Assembly: GCF_024171955.1 (NCBI RefSeq)
Contig: NZ_JAMTCS010000007.1
Location: 186,001-250,000, forward strand
DNA length: 64,000 nucleotides
Direction: 5' to 3'
DNA from: Promicromonospora thailandica
Lineage (GTDB): Bacteria; Actinomycetota; Actinomycetes; Actinomycetales; Cellulomonadaceae
The position numbers and the translations under genes are program-made. This document shows, in pieces, positions 17,113-25,792 of the stretch. Positions within the stretch are counted from its first letter, which is position 1; the number at the start of each line of letters is the position of its first letter. The notes beneath the pieces are model-generated. The model saw nothing but the letters and a program-made list of their open reading frames with translations, was not told the origin of the DNA and ran no database searches.

Positions 17113-18405
17113 TTAGCGGCCCAGGAGGCGGGCCAGCATGCCTCTGCGCCGCGCGCCGCGCCGGCCCTCGCCCGCCGGGCGGGTCAGGCGGGTGACCTCG
17201 ATGGTCGGCAGGCCGCGGAGCGCCAGCAGCCCGTTCGCCGCGCGGATCGCCTCGGTCAGCGCCGGCGGACGCTCCCGGTCGGGCACGAGGCCTGCGGCCT
17301 TGAGCGATTCCGGGACGGTGCCGGCCTCGAGACGCGCCGTCCAGTCCGCAGGGTCGAGGGCGAGGAACTCGACCGCGTCTCCGGTGGGGCCGGCAATGTC
17401 CGCGGCGCTCGAGGCCTCCGCCGCGCGAGCGGGGGCCCCCGCCGGAACCCGTTCGACGAGCAGCGCCGCCAGGCTGTCCGCCCGGTACCGCGCACCGGCC
17501 CGCTCCTCGTGGTCGAGGAAGACGACCTGCCCCAGGTGCCCGGCGGGTCCCGGCGCCAGGTCCACGGCGTAGACGTTCCCGGCGCCGTCGGTCCCGACCG
17601 GGAACCACAGCGGCGAACCGACGGCCTGCTGGACCCGTGCGTCCGGGTCCTCGGGCGCGACGACGTCGGCGTCCGCCGACCAGGTGCCGAACCGGGCGGC
17701 CGGCAGGAACGACTCGCGCAGCGAGCTCCCGCTCAGCGGGACGATCTCGAAGCCGGCGAAGCGGTCGTCGTCCCCGAGCTTCAGCGCGCCCGAGGCGGCG
17801 ACGGAGTAGAGGGCGCGCACCTCGTCGGGCAGTCTCGCGCCGCCGGGCAGCAGCGCCCGGGCCGCCTCGATCTCGTCGGGCGTGGCGCCCACCGCGTCCG
17901 GCATCCGCTCGCGCACCACGCGCGCCACGGCCTCCGGGTCCGACGACGGTGCGGGCTCGGCGTCGGCGCGCGGCGCGAGCGTCGCCCGGTGCTGCGCCGG
18001 GAGCGCGCCCGGCTCCAGCACCACCTCCAGCACCGGCGAGACCGGACCGGACACGACGGCGGACGGGAGGGTGATCAGCTCGACGGCGTCGCCCGCGCCG
18101 TCCGCGGTCGCCGTCACGCGGACGAGCTGCTCCGTGTCGGGCAGCCCTGCCGCGACGGTCCGCAGCGCGTCCTCGAGCTCGGCCCGCGGCCCGGGCCCGC
18201 CGGACCGGGCGGCCTCGAGCGCCAGCGCGCGGTGGTGCTCGCGTCGCGCGGCGGCGTCGCCGTCGTCCAGGTACGTGCCCTGCCACGCGCCCCCGCCCAC
18301 GGTGCCGACGAACTCGCTCGTCCGGGTTCCGGGCGGCGCCGACCGGCGCAGCGCGTCGGCGAAGGGGGCCCAGGTCTGCCAGTCGGTGACGGTCATGGCC
18401 CACAT
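17113..18405 (-). CDS. SMI1/KNR4 (SUKH) family protein
   Basis: The protein is 430 residues. The ATG at 18405 has GGAGGCGG eight bases upstream; a second ATG is at 18396. The N-terminal 150 residues are a poorly recognisable acidic alpha/beta region. Residues about 175-320 carry the SUKH signature pattern: ATPDEIEAARALL, a conserved aromatic/acidic core (FAGFEIVPL), then WFPVGTDGAGNVYAVDL and GQVVFLDHE. SUKH proteins include immunity proteins against contact-dependent nucleases and stand-alone housekeeping members. No toxin gene is adjacent, so an immunity role is not supported. It is divergent from the prs-like gene with a 52-base gap. Confidence 0.8.
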   Translation of the reverse strand: MWAMTVTDWQTWAPFADALRRSAPPGTRTSEFVGTVGGGAWQGTYLDDGDAAARREHHRALALEAARSGGPGPRAELEDALRTVAAGLPDTEQLVRVTATADGAGDAVELITLPSAVVSGPVSPVLEVVLEPGALPAQHRATLAPRADAEPAPSSDPEAVARVVRERMPDAVGATPDEIEAARALLPGGARLPDEVRALYSVAASGALKLGDDDRFAGFEIVPLSGSSLRESFLPAARFGTWSADADVVAPEDPDARVQQAVGSPLWFPVGTDGAGNVYAVDLAPGPAGHLGQVVFLDHEERAGARYRADSLAALLVERVPAGAPARAAEASSAADIAGPTGDAVEFLALDPADWTARLEAGTVPESLKAAGLVPDRERPPALTEAIRAANGLLALRGLPTIEVTRLTRPAGEGRRGARRRGMLARLLGR

Positions 18406-18457
18406 GATGCCGCCTCCAGCCTAGGCGGGCCGCCCCGGCGTTCCGTAGAATCGCGCC

Positions 18458-19408
18458 ATGGCCGAGGTCCGGGTCTTCGCGGGTACCGGAGGTCAGCGCT
18501 TCGCTCGTGCGATGTGCGCTGATCTCGACGTCCCGTTGAGCCCGATCACGATCCAGCGGTTCGCGAACGACTGCCTGCAGGTCCAGCTCCTGGAGAACTG
18601 CCGCGAGCGCGACGTCTACCTGGTGCAGTCGGTGGTGCGGCCCGCGCAGGAGAGCCTGATGGAGCTCCTGCTCATGATCGACGCGGCCAAGGGCGCCTCG
18701 GCGGCACGCATCACCGCCGTCATGCCGCACTTCGCGTACGCCCGGTCGGACAAGAAGGACGCGCCGCGCATCTCGCTCGGCGGCCGCCTGGTCGCGGACC
18801 TGCTCCAGACGGCCGGCGTCGACCGCATCCTCACCATGACGTTGCACGCGCCGCAGGTGCACGCGTTCTTCCGGGTGCCGACCGACCAGCTCAACGCGCT
18901 GCGCGAGCTCGCGGCCTACTTCCTGCCCGGCGACCTGTCGAAGGCGACGGTGGTCTCCCCCGACCTCGGCAACGCGAAGAGCGCCTCGGCGTTCGCCAAG
19001 ATGCTCGGCGTGCCCGTCGCGGCGGCCGCGAAGGAGCGCTTCGACGGCGACCGCGTCGAGATCACGTCACTCATCGGCGACGTCACCGGCCGCGACATCA
19101 TCGTTCTGGACGACGAGATCGCCAACGGGTCGACGATCATCGCCGTCCTCGACCTGCTGCGCGAGCACGGCGCACGCAGCGTGCGGATCGCGTGCACGCA
19201 CGGGATCTTCGCGAACGACGCCGTGCACCGGATCGCCGCCGACCCCGACGTGGTCGAGATCGTCACCACCGACACGGTGCCGACGGCCGGGCTGCTCTCG
19301 CACGACAAGCTGACGGTGATCAGCGTCGCCCCGGCGTTCGCCGAGGCGGTGCGGCGCATCCACAGCGGTGAGTCGGTGAGCGCTCTGTTCGACCCGACTC
19401 ACGTCTGA
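18458..19408 (+). CDS. Ribose-phosphate pyrophosphokinase family protein (divergent paralogue)
   Basis: The protein is 316 residues, the usual length for PRPP synthetase. Conserved blocks are present: LMELLLMIDAAKGASAARIT, the ATP-loop region HFAYARSDKKDAPRISLGG, and TLHAPQVHAFF. Two features differ from standard Prs: the early FxDGE motif is FANDCLQV, and the PRPP-binding loop reads VLDDEIANGSTI instead of DDxxDTGGT. Prs makes PRPP from ATP and ribose-5-phosphate for nucleotide, His and Trp synthesis. Because the PRPP loop is altered, this may be an actinobacterial paralogue with a shifted substrate or a regulatory function. It should not be assumed to be the sole cellular Prs. Confidence 0.8.
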   Translation: MAEVRVFAGTGGQRFARAMCADLDVPLSPITIQRFANDCLQVQLLENCRERDVYLVQSVVRPAQESLMELLLMIDAAKGASAARITAVMPHFAYARSDKKDAPRISLGGRLVADLLQTAGVDRILTMTLHAPQVHAFFRVPTDQLNALRELAAYFLPGDLSKATVVSPDLGNAKSASAFAKMLGVPVAAAAKERFDGDRVEITSLIGDVTGRDIIVLDDEIANGSTIIAVLDLLREHGARSVRIACTHGIFANDAVHRIAADPDVVEIVTTDTVPTAGLLSHDKLTVISVAPAFAEAVRRIHSGESVSALFDPTHV

Positions 19409-19425
19409 GCGTCTGAGCTGATGGC

Positions 19426-20868
19426 TCAGCCCTGCCGCTCCGCCCACCACGTCCGCAGCTCCTCGGTCGCGGCCTCCTCGCCCAGCGGGCCGCGTTCCAT
19501 CCGCAGACCCAGCAGGTGCTTGTAGGCGGCCCCCACCTCGCGCGACGGACCGATCCCGAGGATCGCCATGATCTGCGTCCCGTCGAGGTCGGGCCGGATC
19601 GCGTCGATCTCCTCCTGCTCGCGCAGCGCGGCGATGCGGTTCTCGAGGTCGGTGTACGCGTCGGACAGGCGCTTGGCCTTGCGCTTGTTGCGGGTGGTCG
19701 AGTCGGCGCGCGTCAGCCGGTGCAGGCGCTCGAGCAGGGGGCCGGCGTCGGTCACGTACCGCCGCACGGCCGAGTCCGTCCACGCGCCGTCGCCGTACCC
19801 GTGGAAGCGCAGGTGCAGCTCGACGAGCCGCGCGACGTCCTTGACCACCTGCTTCTCGTACTTGAGCGCGCGCAGGCGCTTGGCGGCGAGCTTGGCCCCG
19901 ACCACCTCGTGGTGGTGGAAGCTCACTCCCCCGCCGTCCTCGAAGCGGCGGGTGGCCGGCTTGCCGATGTCGTGCAGCAGCGACGCGAGGCGCAGCACCA
20001 GGTCCGGCGCCGGCACCGCGCCGTCGGGTCCCGTCTCCTGCGCGATGGCCTGCTCCAGCACGGTCAGCGAGTGCTGGTAGACGTCCTTGTGCCGGTGGTG
20101 CTCGTCGATCTCGAGCTGCAGGGCGGGCAGCTCGGGCAGCACCTGCTCCGCGAGACCGGTGTCCACGAGCACCTCCAGCCCGGCCCGCGGGTTGTCGCTC
20201 AGGAGCAGCTTGGTGAGCTCCGCCTGGACCCGCTCGGCCGACACGATCTCGATGCGGTCCGCCATCGCGACGAGCGCGGCGAGCGTTCCCGGTTCCACGT
20301 GAAACGAGAGCTGCGCGGCGAACCGCGCGGCCCGCATCATGCGCAGCGGGTCGTCGTCGAACGACCGCTCGGGGGCGATCGGTGTGCGCAGCACGCCGGC
20401 CGCGAGGTCGCTCAGCCCGTCGAACGGGTCCACGAACGTCAGGTCCGGCAGACGCACCGCCATCGCGTTCACGGTGAAGTCGCGACGGGACAGGTCGCCG
20501 TCGAGCGTGTCGCCGAACTCCACGAGCGGCTTGCGGGACGCGGGGTCGTACCTGTCCGTCCGGTACGTCGTCACCTCGACGACGACGTCGCCCCGGCGCG
20601 CCCCGATCGTGCCGAACTCCTTGCCGATGTCCCAGTGGGCGTCGCCCCAGCGCGCGAGGAGCCGCTGCGTCTGGTCCGGCGTCGCCGACGTGGCGAAGTC
20701 GAGGTCGTTGCTGGCGCGGCCGAGGAAGGCGTCCCGGACCGGGCCGCCCACGAGCGAGAGCTCGTGGCCCGCGGTGCGGAACTGCTCGCCCAGCTCGAGC
20801 GCGGCGGGCGCCATCTCGGTCAGCACGCCCAGCGCGCGCCGCAACAGGTCCTGCTCAGGGGTAGACAC
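19426..20868 (-). CDS. CCA tRNA nucleotidyltransferase with HD domain
   Basis: From the GTG at 20868 the protein is 480 residues, fitting the class II CCA-adding enzyme of actinobacteria; the frame is open further upstream without a good ribosome site. The nucleotidyltransferase signature is LVGGPVRDAFLGRASNDLDF (near residue 35), followed by RRDFTVNAMAV and the ERxxxE-like region at SAERVQAELTKLL. A C-terminal HD domain shows LLHDIGKP. The enzyme adds or repairs the 3' CCA of tRNAs; the tRNAs in this window lack encoded CCA and need it. It is divergent from the Nudix gene. A parS-like site lies inside it at 20292. Confidence 0.95.
   Translation of the reverse strand: MSTPEQDLLRRALGVLTEMAPAALELGEQFRTAGHELSLVGGPVRDAFLGRASNDLDFATSATPDQTQRLLARWGDAHWDIGKEFGTIGARRGDVVVEVTTYRTDRYDPASRKPLVEFGDTLDGDLSRRDFTVNAMAVRLPDLTFVDPFDGLSDLAAGVLRTPIAPERSFDDDPLRMMRAARFAAQLSFHVEPGTLAALVAMADRIEIVSAERVQAELTKLLLSDNPRAGLEVLVDTGLAEQVLPELPALQLEIDEHHRHKDVYQHSLTVLEQAIAQETGPDGAVPAPDLVLRLASLLHDIGKPATRRFEDGGGVSFHHHEVVGAKLAAKRLRALKYEKQVVKDVARLVELHLRFHGYGDGAWTDSAVRRYVTDAGPLLERLHRLTRADSTTRNKRKAKRLSDAYTDLENRIAALREQEEIDAIRPDLDGTQIMAILGIGPSREVGAAYKHLLGLRMERGPLGEEAATEELRTWWAERQG
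20292..20305. promoter_or_regulatory. parS-like site (one mismatch), inside the CCA transferase gene
   Basis: GTTCCACGTGAAAC, one base from the canonical ParB site GTTTCACGTGAAAC. It is an outlying site about 12 kb from the main cluster, and the same variant recurs at 36483 and (reverse complement) at 45827. Confidence 0.65.
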
Positions 20869-20965
20869 AGCCCAAGATTCTCCCAGACCCGGGGCCACGC
20901 CACTCACCGCGCGAAACGAAGGTCTCCTGACCAGAGCAACGGTGCTCAGTCGGTAGTGTTGGGGC

Positions 20966-21598
20966 ATGTCCACCCCTGTTCCGGCGAGCGGCCGTCCCGG
21001 CGGTCGTCCGGAGGTGCCCACGCCGCCCGGCGGGGCGCCGCTGCGGGTGAATCCTGCCCGGCGGGCCGCGGCCACCGCCCCGGCTCACCTGCCCATCGTG
21101 GACGAGACCTCGGCCGGCGGACTCGTGCTGCGGGCCGAGCCCGGCAGCGACGGAGAGTTCAGCGCGGCCGTCCTGCTGCGCCGCAACCGCACGGGCCGCC
21201 TGGAGTGGTGCCTGCCGAAGGGGCACCTCGAGGGTCGCGAGACGCCGCAGGAGGCGGCGATCCGCGAGATCCACGAGGAGACCGGCATCCGCGGCTCCAT
21301 CCAGGCCGAGCTGGGCGTCATCGACTACTGGTTCACCGGCGAGGACCGGCGGGTGCACAAGGTGGTGCACCATTACCTCTTGCGCGCGGAGGGCGGTCGC
21401 CTGACCGTGGAGGACGATCCGGACGGCGAAGCCGAGGACGCCCTCTGGGTCAGGATCGACGAGCTCGCCGAGCGCCTGTCGTACCCGAACGAGCAGCGGC
21501 TGGCCGCGGCCGCCCGGGGCCTCCTCGAGTCCTCGAGGCAGCTCCGGGACGCGCTGCGCGCCGACACCTTCCCCACGGAGCGCCCCGACCTGCCATGA
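20966..21598 (+). CDS. NUDIX hydrolase
   Basis: The protein is 210 residues. After a Pro/Gly-rich N-terminus (about 1-45) comes a single Nudix domain. The Nudix box is complete, starting at GHLEGRETPQEAA and continuing IREIHEETGI, matching Gx5Ex7REUxEExGU. Nudix enzymes hydrolyse nucleoside diphosphates linked to another moiety; a member at this spot upstream of murJ is conserved in many actinobacteria. The stop overlaps the DUF6049 start by four bases, so the Nudix, DUF6049 and MurJ genes probably form one operon. The precise substrate is unknown. Confidence 0.92.
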   Translation: MSTPVPASGRPGGRPEVPTPPGGAPLRVNPARRAAATAPAHLPIVDETSAGGLVLRAEPGSDGEFSAAVLLRRNRTGRLEWCLPKGHLEGRETPQEAAIREIHEETGIRGSIQAELGVIDYWFTGEDRRVHKVVHHYLLRAEGGRLTVEDDPDGEAEDALWVRIDELAERLSYPNEQRLAAAARGLLESSRQLRDALRADTFPTERPDLP

Positions 21599-23799
21599 CG
21601 CAGCACCCCGACTTCCCCAGCAGTCCCGCCCACCGCCGGGCGGCCCGCCGTGCCGGCATCGTCAGCGCCGCGCTCCTGGCGGTCGTGGCGTTCGTCGGGT
21701 CCGCGATCCTGCCGGCCTCCGCGGCCGGCCCGGACCTTCCGTCCACCGCCCAGACCCGGACAGCAGCCGACGGCGGGGTGGGCGTGTCCGTCACCGGCAT
21801 CTCCCACCCCATCGCCGTGCCGGGCGACACCGTGACGGTCCGCGCCGAGGTCACGAACACCACCACGCGCGTCCTCGACGGTGCCCAGGCCCGGCTCACG
21901 GTCGACCACCTCGCGCTCACGTCCCGCGCGCAGATCGCCGCCTGGGCCGATGCCGGGCCGCAGGACCAGGTGTACGGCAACAGGGAGACCGTACGGCCGG
22001 TCCCGCGGCTGGAGCCGGGCGACTCCACCACGGTCACCTTCACGTACGACCCGGGCATCGACGCCCCGCAGGGCTTCGGCGCCCGACGGCTCGCGGTCGC
22101 CGTCGGCGACGCCACGGGCCGGCTGGGCATCGCCCGTTCCTTCCTCATGTACGACGCCGACGGCGCCGAGCGGGTGCCGCTCAAGCTCAGCGTGCTCGCC
22201 GCCGTGACCAGTCCGGCGACCGACCCCGCGGACCCCGACGCAGCCGAGCTCGAGCTGGCCCAGCAGACGGCGTCCGGCCAGCGGCTCGACGGCGTCCTGG
22301 AGGTCGCGGAGAAGAGTGCGGTGTCGCTCGCCGTCGACCCCAACCTGATGGGCATGGCAGAGGCGTCGGAGGACCCTGAGCTGCGCGGGTGGTACTCGCG
22401 GATGCTGGCGGCCGCCGGCAAGACGGCGACCTTCACGCTCCCGGACCACGACCCGGACATCGCCGCGCTGGCGCACGCCGGCGTGCTGTCCACCGGACCG
22501 CGCAGCTTCCTCCGCGGGCCGCGCGCCGGCGTCTGGGAGGTCCCGGCCACGTGGCACACCGATCTGGCCTTGCCGGCCGAGGGTGTGGTCCCCGACATCG
22601 AGACGCTCAACCTCGCGGTGGCCGCCGGGCGTCCGGACGTGGTGGTCGGTTCCGGCGGGCTCGCCCACGAGGGCGAGGGCACGGTGACCGGCCGGGCGGA
22701 GGTCCGGACGCCGTCGGGCCCCGCGCACGCGGTCGTCACCGACGAGGCCCTCACGCAGGCCTTCCTGGCCGCCACCGACCTGTCGGCCGCGGAGTCCGCG
22801 GCGTCCGCCCAGGAGACGGCCGGCGCCACCTCGGTGACGACGGCGTCCACCGCCGTCGAGGGGGCGCAGCGGCTGCTCGCCGAGACGGCCGCCGTCGTGA
22901 GCCAGGCGCCGTTCGACCCGCCGTCGCTGTCGATCGTCGCCCCCCGGAGCTGGACGCCCGACGCGAGCGCCGCGACGACGATCCTCGAGACGCTCGAGGC
23001 CGCGGACTGGGTCTCCACCACCACGCTGGACACGCTGTTCCTCCAGGACGCGCCGGACGTGCCGCGGACCGCCCTGCCGAAGCAGGCGCGCGCGAAGGCG
23101 GAGCTGCCCGCGGCCGACGTGAAGGCGCTCGAGCACGCACGGGACGCGATCGTGACGTTCTCGGCCGTGGCGGGCGAGGAGCACCCGGTCATCTGGCGAC
23201 CGGGCGTGCGGCGTCTGGCCGCCCCGCTGTCGGTCGTGCAGCGCACCGACCCGGGCCTGCGCGAGCAGGTGGTGCAGCAGGTGCTGCAGGAGACGAACGA
23301 GATCACGCGGAGCTCTGTCACGGTGGTGCCGCGCCGGGAGATCAACTTCATCACCGACGTCGGCAACATCCCCGTCCGCGTGCGCAACACGCTCGACGTC
23401 GACGCGACGGTCACCGTGGTGCTGCGCCCGGACCACCCGCGGCTCACGGTCGACGAGCGCACCACGGAGACGGTCCCGGCCGGCCAGGAGCTGGACGTCC
23501 AGGTGCCGGTGCGCGCCATCGGCTCGGGCGACGTCGAGGTGACGGCGCAGGTGCTGACACCCAAGGGCGCGAAGATCAACGACGACTCGACGTTCCAGGT
23601 GCGCGTCCGCGCGGGCTGGGAGGAGGTCGGCACCTGGATCGCGGCGGGCCTGGTCGGCCTGCTGTTCCTGGCCGGCATCTGGCGCACCGTGCGGCGCGGC
23701 CGCTCACCCAACCGGGCCACCCGCGAGGACGTCGAGGAGGCCATCGTCTCCGGCGTCGAGGCGCAGGAGAGCACGCCGGCCACCACCGGCGCCCCGTGA
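21595..23799 (+). CDS. DUF6049-family secreted/membrane-anchored protein
   Basis: The protein is 734 residues from the ATG at 21595, which overlaps the Nudix stop. A basic start and hydrophobic segment (AALLAVVAFVGSAILPASAA) form a signal peptide. The long extracytoplasmic part begins with an immunoglobulin-like domain (about 60-170), has a central alpha/beta region and another beta-rich domain (about 590-690). It ends with one membrane helix (WIAAGLVGLLFLAGIW) and a short basic cytoplasmic tail. Proteins of this layout lie between Nudix and murJ genes in actinobacteria. The role is unknown but the context points to cell-wall assembly. Confidence 0.85.
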   Translation: MTQHPDFPSSPAHRRAARRAGIVSAALLAVVAFVGSAILPASAAGPDLPSTAQTRTAADGGVGVSVTGISHPIAVPGDTVTVRAEVTNTTTRVLDGAQARLTVDHLALTSRAQIAAWADAGPQDQVYGNRETVRPVPRLEPGDSTTVTFTYDPGIDAPQGFGARRLAVAVGDATGRLGIARSFLMYDADGAERVPLKLSVLAAVTSPATDPADPDAAELELAQQTASGQRLDGVLEVAEKSAVSLAVDPNLMGMAEASEDPELRGWYSRMLAAAGKTATFTLPDHDPDIAALAHAGVLSTGPRSFLRGPRAGVWEVPATWHTDLALPAEGVVPDIETLNLAVAAGRPDVVVGSGGLAHEGEGTVTGRAEVRTPSGPAHAVVTDEALTQAFLAATDLSAAESAASAQETAGATSVTTASTAVEGAQRLLAETAAVVSQAPFDPPSLSIVAPRSWTPDASAATTILETLEAADWVSTTTLDTLFLQDAPDVPRTALPKQARAKAELPAADVKALEHARDAIVTFSAVAGEEHPVIWRPGVRRLAAPLSVVQRTDPGLREQVVQQVLQETNEITRSSVTVVPRREINFITDVGNIPVRVRNTLDVDATVTVVLRPDHPRLTVDERTTETVPAGQELDVQVPVRAIGSGDVEVTAQVLTPKGAKINDDSTFQVRVRAGWEEVGTWIAAGLVGLLFLAGIWRTVRRGRSPNRATREDVEEAIVSGVEAQESTPATTGAP

Positions 23800-23911
23800 C
23801 GGGCCGTCGCGTGCCTCGGCGGGGAGTAGTGTTTCGGCCGCCGCACACGTCGGCACAGCCACCGGGCAGGGCCCAGACCACGGGAGTAGTCGCTTGACCC
23901 AGGAGAACACC

Positions 23912-25627
23912 GTGACCGCAGCAGCCGACCCCGCGTCGGAACCCGATCCCGGCGCGGGCACGCCTGCCGCGGCACCGCCGTCCCGCGGGCTGGGCCGCAA
24001 CTCGATCGTCATGGCGGCCGGCACCGCGGCGTCCCGCCTGGGCGGCCTGGTGCGGAACATGATGCTGGTCGCCGCGATCGGTTCGGTGGGCAGCGTCGCC
24101 ATCACGTTCGACGTGGCCAACAAGCTGCCGAACGTGCTGTTCGCGATCCTCGCGGGCGGTGCGCTCAACGCCGTGCTGGTGCCGCAGATCGTCAAGGCGT
24201 TCCGCGCGCACAACGCGCAGGAGCGCATCGACAAGCTGCTCACGGTGTCGGCACTGGGCATCCTCGTGATCACGTCGCTGCTCACCGCCGCGTCCGCGTG
24301 GGTGGTCATGATCTACACCGACGGCCTCAGCGCGGAGGAGCTGGCGCTTGGCACCGTGTTCGCCTACTGGTGCATCCCCCAGCTCTTGTTCTACGGCCTG
24401 TACACGCTGCTCGGCCAGGTGCTCAACGCCCGCGAGCAGTTCGGCCCGTTCATGTGGGCGCCCGTGGCCAACAACGTGGTGTCGGTCATCGGTTTCGGCG
24501 TGTTCCTGCTCGTGTTCGGCGGCGCGCCGGACCTCGGCATCAACGACCTGGACTCCTGGACCACGCCCCGCACTGTGCTGCTGGCCGGCACGGCGACGCT
24601 CGGCATCGTGGCGCAGGCCCTTGTGCTGCTCGTGCCCCTGCTGCGGTCCGGCTTCCGCTGGCACCTGCGGCTCGGCCTGCGCGGCATCGGGCTGCGCTCC
24701 GCGGGCTCGGTGGCGGTCTGGTCGCTCGCCGCCGTGGTGCTGGAGCAGGCCGGCATCCTCTACCTGACCCGGGTGGCGTCCGCGGCCGGTGCGGCCAGCA
24801 CGGACGCCCAGGCCGTCGCGGGCAACGGCTCGTACACGCAGGCGCTCCTGATCTACCTGCTCCCCCACTCGCTCGTCACGGTGTCCATCGCGACCGCGCT
24901 GTTCACCGGTATCAGCAAGGCCGCGCAGGACGGCGACACCGACCGCGTGCGCAGCGACCTCTCGCTGGGGCTGCGCACCATCGGCGTCTTCACCGTGTTC
25001 GCCACGGCCGTGTTCACCGTCCTGGCGGCTCCCGCCACGGCCTTCATCGTGCCGACGGCGGGACGCGAGGGCACCGCGCTCATCGCCCCCGTGCTGGTCG
25101 CGTTGTCGTTCGGTCTGGTGCCGCTCGGCGGTATGGCCCTCATGAAGTGGGTCTACTACGCCTACGAGGACGGCCGCTCGGTCTTCTGGATCACGGTGCC
25201 GTCCACGTCGATGCTCGTGCTCGGGCTGGTCGCCGCGCAGATCTGGCTGCCGATCGAGACATGGGTGATCGCGGCCGGTGCGAGCTACGCGCTGGCGAAC
25301 TGGGTCACCGTGCTGCTGCGCACCCGCGGGCTCAAGACGAAGTTGAACGGGCGCCTCGACGGCGGCCGCATCCTGACCCTGCACGCGAAGGCGCTGCTGG
25401 CCGCCGTCGTGTCCGGCGCGGCCGGCTGGGGCGTCTACCAGCTCGTGGGCGGGTTCGACGTGCTCTCGTTCGGCCGGGGCTGGGTGCTCACGATGCTCAG
25501 CGGCCTCTGGGTGAGCGCGCTCGGCGGCCTGGTGATGGTGGTCGTCTACGTGGTGCTGCTCCGGCTGCTGCGGGTCAAGGAGCTGGACGGGCTGCTCGCC
25601 CCGGTGCTGGCGCGCTTCCGGCGCTGA
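23912..25627 (+). CDS. murJ: MurJ/MviN lipid II flippase
   Basis: I chose the GTG at 23912 because CAGGAG lies six bases upstream; a TTG at 23894 is possible. The product is 571 residues with about 14 membrane helices. It starts with the MviN pattern MAAGTAASRLGGLVRNMMLV, followed by DVANKLPNVLFAILAGGALN, which contains the arginine and acidic residues of the flippase cavity region. MurJ transports lipid II across the membrane for peptidoglycan synthesis. Mycobacterial MviN has a fused C-terminal pseudokinase; here the pseudokinase is a separate downstream gene. A hairpin follows the stop. Confidence 0.95.
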   Translation: MTAAADPASEPDPGAGTPAAAPPSRGLGRNSIVMAAGTAASRLGGLVRNMMLVAAIGSVGSVAITFDVANKLPNVLFAILAGGALNAVLVPQIVKAFRAHNAQERIDKLLTVSALGILVITSLLTAASAWVVMIYTDGLSAEELALGTVFAYWCIPQLLFYGLYTLLGQVLNAREQFGPFMWAPVANNVVSVIGFGVFLLVFGGAPDLGINDLDSWTTPRTVLLAGTATLGIVAQALVLLVPLLRSGFRWHLRLGLRGIGLRSAGSVAVWSLAAVVLEQAGILYLTRVASAAGAASTDAQAVAGNGSYTQALLIYLLPHSLVTVSIATALFTGISKAAQDGDTDRVRSDLSLGLRTIGVFTVFATAVFTVLAAPATAFIVPTAGREGTALIAPVLVALSFGLVPLGGMALMKWVYYAYEDGRSVFWITVPSTSMLVLGLVAAQIWLPIETWVIAAGASYALANWVTVLLRTRGLKTKLNGRLDGGRILTLHAKALLAAVVSGAAGWGVYQLVGGFDVLSFGRGWVLTMLSGLWVSALGGLVMVVVYVVLLRLLRVKELDGLLAPVLARFRR

Positions 25628-25647
25628 CCGGCGACCGGGAGCACACG

Positions 25648-25675
25648 GAAGCGCAGATCGCTGATCTGCGCTTTC
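25648..25675 (+). terminator. Terminator after murJ
   Basis: GAAGCGCAGATC, a three-base loop, and GATCTGCGCTTTC form a 12-bp stem, followed by a short T-containing tail. It separates murJ from the pseudokinase gene. Confidence 0.75.
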
Positions 25676-25792
25676 GTTGCATTCGGGCGACATTTCCGCG
25701 GGCCGTCAGCGGTTCCGCGTAGCATGGCGACGGTGCGTGATCGCCGAGGTCGCGCACCTGTTAGTGTCCCCCGAGCGAGCGAGGAGGTCCGC

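Noticed and set aside
17113..18405. Polymorphic-toxin immunity locus around the SUKH protein
   Set aside because: No toxin, secretion-tag or other immunity gene is adjacent; neighbours are an exporter and a prs homologue.
19516..23799. 1427-codon plus-strand frame
   Set aside because: It crosses the CCA transferase in antisense and the Nudix gene out of frame. Only the part from 21595 is a real protein (DUF6049).
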